A stretch of DNA of 6,566 nt, from assembly GCA_905234575.1 (NCBI GenBank), contig CAJOIG010000185.1, positions 1-6,566 of the forward strand, written 5' to 3'. A program made the position numbers and the translations under genes. Within the stretch, counting starts at the first letter, position 1. Each line of letters begins with the position of its first letter. Of this stretch, positions 1 through 4,629 are shown piece after piece. The notes below the pieces were generated by a model. That model ran no database searches and was not told the DNA's origin. It was given only the letters and a program-made list of their open reading frames with translations. Origin of the DNA: an uncultured Oscillospiraceae bacterium. GTDB lineage: Bacteria > Bacillota > Clostridia > Oscillospirales > Oscillospiraceae.

Positions 1-101
<101 letters not shown>

Positions 102-104
102 AGA

Positions 105-136
105 AACCGAGTCAGCATCTGCTGGCTCGGTTTTTT
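105..136 (+). terminator. Intrinsic terminator of the rRNA operon
   Basis: AACCGAG-T-CAGC, loop ATCT, GCTG-G-CTCGGTT forms an almost perfect stem with one T/G opposition, directly followed by a run of six T. It starts four bases after the 5S 3' end and fits an rRNA operon terminator. The 145 bp from here to the end of mutY (137-281) contains no gene or tRNA that I can recognise, and no convincing terminator for the convergent mutY gene. Confidence 0.93.
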
Positions 137-281
137 CTTCGAAAAAACGGGATCCAATTCGAGGCGGACTTTTTGGCCCCTCGTGCTCCCCCGCTGCTCT
201 GTCAGACAGCCGGATGCGATGTTTTTGACAGTCCAAGGAGGGACAGCCGAAGCTCTCCCCCTTGTCGTTCGATTTGTATAA

Positions 282-1310
282 TTATAGCTGGCTGGTATAC
301 GCCCGGAAGGCGGTCGGGACGGCGTAGGCTGTCCGGCGGTCGGCGGCGTCCGTCCAGGCGAAGCGTTCGGGCGCGGCGGCGCAGGATACGCGCCAGCCCG
401 ACATGTGCCACTCGATGTGGGAAAACACATGCACCGCCTCGCCGCAGGGCGCGGCTTCTGTTGGCTCGCAGCCCCAGGCCGCCGCCCGGGCCAGGACCTC
501 GTCGCGGGAAAGCGTCCCGTCCTCCCCCGGCAGCTCCCACAGCCCCGCGAGCATGCCCCGGTCCGGGCGCTTTTGCAGGGCGATCCGCCCCTCGCGCTCC
601 AGAAGGAAGACCGTCCGCGGCTGGATGCGGCGGGGCTTTTTCGCGGGCAGGACGGGATAGGCGGTCTCCTCCCCCGCCGCGTGGGCCGCGCAGAGGCCCG
701 CCAGGGGGCACGTGCCGCAGTCCGGCGTGCCGGGGGTGCACACCGTCTCCCCCAGCTCCATGAGCGCGGACGTGAAGTCCCCGCAGCGCCCGGCGGGGTA
801 TTGGGCCCGCAGCGCCTCCCGGAAGCCGCGCTTCACCCCCTCGTCTCCCACGCTGTCGGCGCAGGCGGTCAGCCGCGTGCAGAGGCGCAGGACGTTCCCG
901 TCCACGGCGGGCTCCGGCAGGCCGAAGGCGATGGAGGCCACGGCGCCGGCGGTGTAGTCCCCGATCCCCGGCAGCGCCCGCAGCGCGGCATAGCTGGATG
1001 GGAGCTCTCCCCCATGCTCTTCCACAATGCGCTTCGCGGCCTTGTGCAGGTTCCGGGCCCGGGAATAGTACCCGAGGCCTTCCCAGAGCTTCAGGACGGT
1101 CTCCTCCTCCGCCGCGGCAAGGCTGGAAACGTCCGGCAGGGCGGCCATGAAGCGCAGATAATGCCCCTTCGCCGCCTCGATGCGGGTCTGCTGGAGCATG
1201 ATCTCCGACACCCACACCCGGTAGGGCGTGGGGTTTTGCCGCCAGGGCAGGTCCCGGGCGTTCCGGTCGTACCAGGGCAGCAGCGCCCCGGCGAGGCCCT
1301 CCGGCAGCAT
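282..1310 (-). CDS. mutY: MutY: adenine DNA glycosylase (A:8-oxoG mismatch repair)
   Basis: This 342-aa protein should remove adenine mispaired with 8-oxoguanine in base excision repair. In order it shows: the catalytic glutamate in VSEIMLQQT (E36); the helix-hairpin-helix LPGIGDYTAGA (about 113-123) with the active-site tyrosine Y119; the catalytic aspartate in VDGNV (D137); the iron-sulfur cluster cysteines C191-X6-C198-X2-C201-X5-C207; and a NUDIX-like C-terminal domain (about 233-342). That domain contains the FSH 8-oxoG recognition motif at 296-298, so all hallmark residues are present. The start at 1310 is chosen because it matches the family's N-terminus and has AAGGGGGG 7 nt upstream. 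An in-frame ATG at 1406 would add 32 unrelated residues. The gene is convergent with the rRNA operon and divergent from the permease. Function is established for the family; the assignment here is very secure. Confidence 0.96.
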   Translation of the reverse strand: MLPEGLAGALLPWYDRNARDLPWRQNPTPYRVWVSEIMLQQTRIEAAKGHYLRFMAALPDVSSLAAAEEETVLKLWEGLGYYSRARNLHKAAKRIVEEHGGELPSSYAALRALPGIGDYTAGAVASIAFGLPEPAVDGNVLRLCTRLTACADSVGDEGVKRGFREALRAQYPAGRCGDFTSALMELGETVCTPGTPDCGTCPLAGLCAAHAAGEETAYPVLPAKKPRRIQPRTVFLLEREGRIALQKRPDRGMLAGLWELPGEDGTLSRDEVLARAAAWGCEPTEAAPCGEAVHVFSHIEWHMSGWRVSCAAAPERFAWTDAADRRTAYAVPTAFRAYTSQL

Positions 1311-1317
1311 GGATACA

Positions 1318-1325
1318 CCCCCCTT
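1318..1325 (-). promoter_or_regulatory. Ribosome binding site that fixes the mutY start
   Basis: On the minus strand AAGGGGGG lies 7 nt before the ATG at 1310. The longer in-frame start candidates at 1367 and 1406 lack a comparable purine tract, so the short form is preferred. Confidence 0.7.
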
Positions 1326-1412
1326 GGTTTGTAACTTCTTTCTTATATTCAACCACTTTGTAACCATTTGGTCAAGACCGAGAAACGGGATGTTTTTTGT
1401 AATCAAATGTCA

Positions 1413-1442
1413 TTGGACTTTGTACGGCGGTTCGTGTAATAT
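1413..1442 (+). promoter_or_regulatory. Sigma-70/A type promoter for the permease leader
   Basis: TTGGAC (1413-1418) and TAATAT (1437-1442) are separated by 18 bp, in an AT-rich stretch of the divergent intergenic region. Transcription would begin near 1449-1451, about a dozen bases before the structured leader at 1463, which supports the assignment. For mutY on the opposite strand I could not find a well-spaced promoter pair. Confidence 0.6.
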
Positions 1443-1450
1443 TTATCTTT

Positions 1451-1557
1451 AGAAAACACCTTATCTCCGGGCAATGACCACCGGCAGGGAATTTCTGAAT
1501 ACTGAGGAAAAAGCCGGAGATTTTTGACCTTGCCGATGGGGCAGGGTTTTTCTTTTT
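1451..1557 (+). promoter_or_regulatory. Structured leader with competing antiterminator and terminator
   Basis: Three pairings are visible. (1) ATCTCCGG at 1463-1470 is perfectly complementary to CCGGAGAT at 1514-1521 and encloses 43 nt. (2) CCTTGCC at 1528-1534 pairs with GGCAGGG at 1540-1546, followed by U runs (terminator). (3) CCACCGGCAGGG at 1478-1489 pairs with CCTTGCCGATGG at 1528-1539: 10 Watson-Crick pairs, one G-U and one C-A mismatch (antiterminator). Pairing 3 excludes pairing 2 and, because it crosses pairing 1, probably competes with it too. This is the geometry of an off-switch riboswitch or protein-controlled attenuator ahead of a nucleobase permease. I see no purine-riboswitch core and no match to the PyrR loop consensus ARUCCNGNGAGGYU. 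The ligand or factor is unknown. Confidence 0.6.
1528..1557 (+). terminator. Leader intrinsic terminator (attenuator) upstream of the permease
   Basis: CCTTGCC, loop GATGG, GGCAGGG gives a 7-bp stem with one G-U pair, followed by TTTTTCTTTTT. It lies between the promoter and the permease start with no gene before it, so its likely purpose is conditional termination. Confidence 0.75.
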
Positions 1558-1563
1558 GCCCGG

Positions 1564-1581
1564 CGTGTCGCCGGCGACACG
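1564..1581. repeat. 18-bp perfect palindrome between attenuator and permease start
   Basis: CGTGTCGCCGGCGACACG is a perfect inverted repeat with no spacer, 49 bp before the permease ATG and directly downstream of the attenuator U-tract. As DNA it could be the site of a dimeric regulator; as RNA it could form a short GC-rich hairpin. It has no T-run after it, so it is not a terminator. The symmetry is seen directly; any function is inference. Confidence 0.55.
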
Positions 1582-1630
1582 AGTGAATCCATTTATAAGA
1601 AGGAAATCAAAAGAAAAAAGGAGACAGACG

Positions 1631-3031
1631 ATGAAAAAAACAAACGACTTCGGAAAGGAACCCATCTACGACGCCAAGTCCCTGGGCACGCCCCGGATGC
1701 TGGTGCTGGGCATTCAGCACCTTTTCGCCATGTTCGGCGCGACGGTCCTCGTCCCCATCCTTACCGGGCTCAGCGTTTCTGCCACGCTTCTGTTCGCTGG
1801 ACTCGCGACGCTGCTGATGCACGTTGTCACCAAACGGAAGGTCCCCGTATTTCTCGGCTCGTCGTTTGCCTTCCTCGGCGGCTATTTCTCCGTTGTCGCC
1901 GCCGGCAGTGAGCTGGGTCTTTCCCAGGCGGAATCCCTGCCCTATGCCTGCGTCGGCGTCGCTTGCGCCGGTCTTCTGTACCTCGTGCTCGCCGCCATCT
2001 GCCGGGCGGTCGGCTCCAAAAAGGTCATGCGGTTCTTCCCGCCGGTCGTCACGGGCCCGATCATCATCGCCATCGGCCTGATCCTGGCTCCCTCCGCCAT
2101 CAACAACTGCTCCTCCAACTGGCTGATCGCTCTCGTCGCCATTGTCGTCATCGTCATCTGCAACATTTGGGGCAAGGGCATGATCAAGATCATCCCCATC
2201 CTCATGGGCGTCATCGTCTCCTACGCGGTGGCCGGGATCTTCGGCAAGGTCGATTTCTCGGGCGTTAAGGAAGCGGCCTGGATCGGCCTTCCGTTCCAGA
2301 TGAAGAATACCGTGTTCGGTCTCTTTGCCGGCGGGAACGTCAATACCGGCCTGCTCGTCTCCTCCATCATCATGGTCGTTCCCATCGCTTTCGCGACGAT
2401 GATGGAGCATGTGGGCGACATCTCTGCCATCAGCAGCACCATTGAGAGAAATCTCATTGAGGATCCGGGCCTGCACCGCACCCTCATCGGCGACGGTGTC
2501 GGCACCACCATCGCCGCTCTCTTCGGCGCGCCGGCCAATACCACCTATGGCGAGAACACCGGTGTGCTCGTCCTCACCAAGGTCTATGACCCCCTGGTCG
2601 TCCGTCTTGCCGCGGCGTTCGCGATCGTGCTCAGCTTCTGCCCGAAATTCGCGGCCCTCATCAGCGCTATGCCCAGTGCGACCATCGGCGGCGTGTCCAT
2701 CGTCCTCTACGGCATGATCTCTGCGGTCGGCGTCCGCAACATGGTCGAGAACCACACCGATTTCCAGAAGAGCCGCAACGTCATCGTGGCTGCCGTGATC
2801 CTCGGCCTCGCCCTCGGCATCAACTTCTCCGGCCTGCTGGGCGCCGACATCACGACGGCCGGCAACAACGCCACCGGCGCCATCTCCTTCACGATCGGAA
2901 ACATGAGGGTCGCCCTCTCCGGTCTGGCCGTGTCCTCCATCGTCGGCATCATCCTGAACGCGATCCTGCCGGACAAGCGGGAGGAGTACATGCCCAACGA
3001 CGAAAACTCCGGCTCCCTTGGCCGGTTCTGA
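1631..3031 (+). CDS. uraA: Uracil permease, UraA/PyrP type (NCS2 family)
   Basis: This 466-aa membrane protein is of the nucleobase:cation symporter-2 family and most likely imports uracil for pyrimidine salvage. UraA-like signatures are QHLFAMFGATVLVP (29-42), GSSFAF (76-81), the EH pair in MMEHVGD (E259, matching UraA's uracil-contacting glutamate) and NTTYGENTGV (303-312, with the second conserved glutamate E308). The rest is about 14 hydrophobic segments, as in the family, and the length is normal. The ATG at 1631 has AGGAG about 7 nt upstream. An in-frame ATG at 1556 would add 25 residues overlapping the palindrome and attenuator tract, and is rejected. The gene is monocistronic, between the leader attenuator and a strong terminator. 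Uracil is favoured over xanthine from the close motif match to UraA, but substrate is not proven by sequence. Confidence 0.9.
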   Translation: MKKTNDFGKEPIYDAKSLGTPRMLVLGIQHLFAMFGATVLVPILTGLSVSATLLFAGLATLLMHVVTKRKVPVFLGSSFAFLGGYFSVVAAGSELGLSQAESLPYACVGVACAGLLYLVLAAICRAVGSKKVMRFFPPVVTGPIIIAIGLILAPSAINNCSSNWLIALVAIVVIVICNIWGKGMIKIIPILMGVIVSYAVAGIFGKVDFSGVKEAAWIGLPFQMKNTVFGLFAGGNVNTGLLVSSIIMVVPIAFATMMEHVGDISAISSTIERNLIEDPGLHRTLIGDGVGTTIAALFGAPANTTYGENTGVLVLTKVYDPLVVRLAAAFAIVLSFCPKFAALISAMPSATIGGVSIVLYGMISAVGVRNMVENHTDFQKSRNVIVAAVILGLALGINFSGLLGADITTAGNNATGAISFTIGNMRVALSGLAVSSIVGIILNAILPDKREEYMPNDENSGSLGRF

Positions 3032-4118
3032 CGACGAGGCCTCCGAAGGGCCCCGGCAGTTCATCCGGTAAGACCGTACCAAACCACCCGTCCCGCCGGA
3101 GGCATCCGCCTCCGGCGTTTTTTTGCGCTGCGGGAGGCTTTGACATCGGCCATAGAGTATGATACAATCGTCGGCGGTTTATTGATTTTATTTTAATAGG
3201 AGAGCTCCCATGCTGGAATTCAAATTCGACACGCAGCTCCTCATCGAGGGCCACGACCTGGACGAGGACGCCATTTTCGACTGGATCGCGTTTGCCGCAG
3301 CGCGGACAGACAAGGGAACGTGCGGGGCTTTCCTCCGTTGGCGGCTCATCGAGCGGAGGATCCATTTTGCTTTGGCTTTCCAGCGCCACATATTTTTTTA
3401 TGTATTCTTTTCGGTCTTCCCGGTTGAAGGATAGATATTTCTCGGCAAAGACCAGCATTTCTTTTTTGCTTTTTTTCATATCCGATCTCATGACCTTCAG
3501 CGTTGAGATCAGTTGATCGCCCCGAATGACCTTCTCCTTGACCGACCTGGGCGCATACCGGTCGTAGACCACGGTTTTTGGATTTGCCAGCACCACAAGA
3601 GATTTATTGTACTGTGCAAAGCTTTTCTCCATCATAAACCGGGATAAAGCATGTTTATCCGCGGCTCTGCAATCTTTAAAGACCGTCAGATGCCTTTCGT
3701 TCTGTGTGATCGGACTATAGATTCCCTCTTTTATCCAGCGCCCTTCGTAGCAAAATGAGCGGATGAAATCTCCCTTGCTGTTGATCTCTATATTCCCAAA
3801 CAGATTTTTGCACTCTATGATCACATTCACATAAGGCGTAACAACCAAATAATCAATCTGGGCCCCTCTGCCATCCTCCGTTTCCATATACAAATCATGC
3901 AGAACAACAAGATCCATGCCGCTGTTTTTCAGTTCAAACAGAATGGCATCCTCTCCCACGATGCCAGCCTTTGTGACAGCGATTTCTCTGTTGATTGAAT
4001 TTGCCAGGGCTGAATTTGGCTTTATCTGCTTCAGTAAGTCTTCGAGTTGTGCCAGGTATTTTCTTGCGTCGCTGCTTTCCTTTAGTATAACCACTTCGGG
4101 TTTATCAAAAAGTCCCAT
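2949..4118 (-). CDS. NERD-domain (nuclease-related) protein, C-terminus truncated and read through
   Basis: The ATG at 4118 is preceded on the minus strand by GAGAGG. Residues about 52-120 form a NERD domain, a PD-(D/E)XK-like nuclease fold: GIVGEDA (E56), GAQIDYLVV (D89) and IIECKNLFG (E102, K104). A charged helical region follows, and at 271 a zinc-ribbon start, CPRCGK. Homologous NERD proteins commonly carry a C-terminal topoisomerase-type ribbon with a second cysteine pair. Here the native sequence stops after K276 at 3291, exactly at the repeat junction. The frame then continues 113 codons through the antisense of the repeat, the permease terminator and the permease 3' end, to a stop at 2949. 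The genuine part is therefore 3291-4118, and the product is either a 389-aa chimera or non-functional. The gene is AT-richer than its neighbours, which suggests horizontal origin. The DNA target and biological role are unknown; nuclease activity is inferred from the fold. An upstream extension to 4346 in the same frame is judged spurious. Confidence 0.75.
   Translation of the reverse strand: MGLFDKPEVVILKESSDARKYLAQLEDLLKQIKPNSALANSINREIAVTKAGIVGEDAILFELKNSGMDLVVLHDLYMETEDGRGAQIDYLVVTPYVNVIIECKNLFGNIEINSKGDFIRSFCYEGRWIKEGIYSPITQNERHLTVFKDCRAADKHALSRFMMEKSFAQYNKSLVVLANPKTVVYDRYAPRSVKEKVIRGDQLISTLKVMRSDMKKSKKEMLVFAEKYLSFNREDRKEYIKKYVALESQSKMDPPLDEPPTEESPARSLVCPRCGKRDPVENGVLVQVVALDEELRVEFEFQHGSSPIKIKSINRRRLYHTLWPMSKPPAAQKNAGGGCLRRDGWFGTVLPDELPGPFGGLVVRTGQGSRSFRRWACTPPACPAGSRSG
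3094..3124 (+). terminator. Intrinsic terminator after the uracil permease
   Basis: CGCCGGAGGC, loop ATCC, GCCTCCGGCG gives a perfect 10-bp stem followed by seven T. In the opposite direction no T-run follows the hairpin, so it would not stop transcripts of the minus-strand NERD gene. Confidence 0.95.
3140..3168 (+). promoter_or_regulatory. Promoter, left copy (consensus sigma-70/A)
   Basis: TTGACA (3140-3145), 17-bp spacer, TACAAT (3163-3168): near-perfect. It lies just after the permease terminator and drives rightward transcription into the truncated gene copy at 3210. From there it would run on antisense through the whole NERD gene, because I see no rightward terminator in the insert. 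Confidence 0.85.
3210..3290 (+). pseudogene. 5' fragment of the FakA middle-domain-like gene (left copy)
   Basis: The ATG at 3210 follows AGGAG and opens 27 codons identical to the gene start at 4389 (MLEFKFDTQLLIEGHDLDED, then AIFDWIA). At 3291 the homology stops and the frame runs 47 further codons to a stop ending at 3434 through the antisense of the NERD gene. Those residues look meaningless. Promoter and ribosome binding site are intact, so a 74-aa chimeric peptide could be made. The fragment is the left product of the duplication that accompanied the NERD insertion. Confidence 0.8.
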
Positions 4119-4130
4119 GTTTTTCCTCTC

Positions 4131-4155
4131 TGAAACAAGACGGCGCCTCGTTTCA
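4131..4155. repeat. Inverted repeat in the NERD gene 5' untranslated region
   Basis: On the plus strand TGAAACAAG, 7-nt centre ACGGCGC, CTCGTTTCA: nine paired positions on the minus-strand transcript, including one G-U. It sits between the NERD promoter (start near 4236) and its ribosome binding site. It could be an operator for a dimeric, perhaps autoregulatory, repressor or an RNA hairpin that affects translation. No T-run follows, so it is not a terminator. Confidence 0.5.
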
Positions 4156-4242
4156 CATGTTTGGAATGGATTTCCTTGGCGACAAAAACACCCAGTCGCT
4201 ATATTGCGGACGTGCTTGTTGGTGGTTTTCTCAGCGTTCTTC

Positions 4243-4271
4243 ATTTTATCGCTGCGGACTGGATCTGTCAA
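4243..4271 (-). promoter_or_regulatory. Promoter of the NERD gene (consensus sigma-70/A)
   Basis: Read on the minus strand: TTGACA (4271-4266), 17-bp spacer, TAAAAT (4248-4243). The perfect -35, ideal spacing and near-consensus -10 give a start near 4236 and a leader of about 118 nt. The promoter is inside the insert, so the NERD gene arrived with its own expression signal. Confidence 0.85.
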
Positions 4272-4312
4272 TTGGAATGAAACAGCCTTCCTTTTGGAAA
4301 ACCCAGACAGGA

Positions 4313-4469
4313 GAGGCTTTGACATCGGCCATAGAGTATGATACAATCGTCGGCGGTTTATTGATTTTTATTTAATAGGAGAGCTCCCATGCTGGAATTC
4401 AAATTCGACACGCAGCTCCTCATCGAGGGCCACGACCTGGACGAGGACGCCATTTTCGACTGGATCGCG
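4313..4469 (+). repeat. 157-bp direct repeat, right copy
   Basis: Matches 3134-3290 at an offset of 1179 bp, with two adjacent differences at 4369-4370. This copy supplies a complete promoter, ribosome binding site and 27 codons in front of the remaining part of the interrupted gene, so transcription of the downstream genes is preserved after the insertion. Confidence 0.97.
4319..4347 (+). promoter_or_regulatory. Promoter, right copy, for the FakA-like/PylC-like unit
   Basis: TTGACA (4319-4324), 17-bp spacer, TACAAT (4342-4347), identical to the left copy. Transcription would start near 4354 and cover the frameshifted small gene and the ATP-grasp gene, up to the terminator at 5329-5360. Confidence 0.85.
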
Positions 4470-4629
4470 CGGCGACAGCCTGCTCGCCGTGGGGGACGAG
4501 GACCTCATCAAGATCCACTACCACACCAACGTCCCCTGGCGGGTGCTGGAGTACGCCGCGTCCCTCGGCGACATTTACGACGTCGTCGTGGAGAACATGC
4601 AGCGGCAGGAGGACGGGCTGCAGGGATGA
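4389..4629 (+). pseudogene. Stand-alone FakA/YloV middle-domain-like protein, frameshifted at the insert junction
   Basis: The first 27 codons (4389-4469) read MLEFKFDTQLLIEGHDLDED, then AIFDWIA. From 4471 a different frame continues the same domain: GDSLLAVGDEDLIKIHYHTN, then VPWRVLEYAASLGDIYDVVV, ending at TGA 4627-4629. Joined, these resemble the middle domain of fatty-acid kinase subunit FakA (YloV, DAK2-fusion), with its typical GDSLVVVGDDDLVKVHVHTN-like core. Here it would be an 80-aa protein without the DAK2/kinase part. One base (4470) stands where 3n bases are required. If the family has IAERGDS here, five bases were lost; the exact number is not determinable. The native stop overlaps the next ATG (ATGA), implying translational coupling. 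No catalytic residues are known for this domain alone, so the role is unknown. Confidence 0.7.

Larger units (their letters stand above)
3134..3290 (+). repeat. 157-bp direct repeat, left copy
   Basis: This block recurs at 4313-4469 with 155 of 157 positions identical. The only difference is AT at 3190-3191 versus TA at 4369-4370, in a T-rich run before the ribosome binding site. It begins six bases before the -35 box and ends after codon 27 of the small gene. The base before it (3133) and after it (3291) differ from the bases flanking the right copy, so the limits are sharp. Confidence 0.97.
3291..4312. mobile_element. 1022-bp AT-richer insert carrying the NERD gene
   Basis: This is unique sequence between the two 157-bp direct repeats. 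Base composition drops visibly (21 of 60 G+C at 3421-3480, against 43 of 60 at 2821-2880), and it holds only the minus-strand NERD gene plus its promoter. I find no integrase, transposase or resolvase, and the ends (TTTGCCGCAG on the left, CCCAGACAGG on the right) are not inverted repeats. Mobility is inferred from composition, interruption of a gene and flanking duplication. An assembly chimera cannot be excluded from sequence alone. Confidence 0.5.

Noticed and set aside
137..281. tRNA gene or mutY terminator between 5S and mutY
   Set aside because: No cloverleaf or GTTCGA-type T-loop context could be assembled. The small hairpins there (around GACAGTCC and GTCAGACAGC) have stems of about four pairs or loops that are too tight.
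202..1356. Long open frames overlapping mutY on both strands (for example 202-1356 minus and 405-1334 plus)
   Set aside because: Shadows in GC-rich coding sequence: Arg/Gly/Pro/Ala-rich translations with no family signature. MutY motifs occupy the 282-1310 frame.
1463..1521. Purine riboswitch or PyrR-binding loop in the permease leader
   Set aside because: The conserved purine-aptamer junction and loop sequences are absent. The ACTGAGG segment does not satisfy the PyrR consensus ARUCCNGNGAGGYU.
1556..1630. N-terminal extension of the permease to an ATG at 1556
   Set aside because: It would start in the attenuator U-tract and run through the palindrome, has no ribosome binding site, and adds residues absent from UraA-type proteins. 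The ATG at 1631 has AGGAG at good distance.
1607..3082. 491-aa minus-strand frame opposite the permease
   Set aside because: Antisense shadow rich in Asp/Gly/His/Arg with no recognisable domain. The plus strand codes a clear UraA-type transporter.
3291..4312. Insertion sequence or MITE with terminal inverted repeats
   Set aside because: The insert ends (TTTGCCGCAG and CCCAGACAGG) are not inverted repeats, there is no transposase, and a 157-bp flanking duplication does not fit a transposase target duplication. Weak sharing of CAGACA near both ends is direct and probably chance.
4119..4346. Upstream extension of the NERD frame to 4346
   Set aside because: It runs through the gene's consensus promoter, the dyad and the ribosome binding site, and into the right repeat copy. 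The start at 4118 has a good ribosome binding site.
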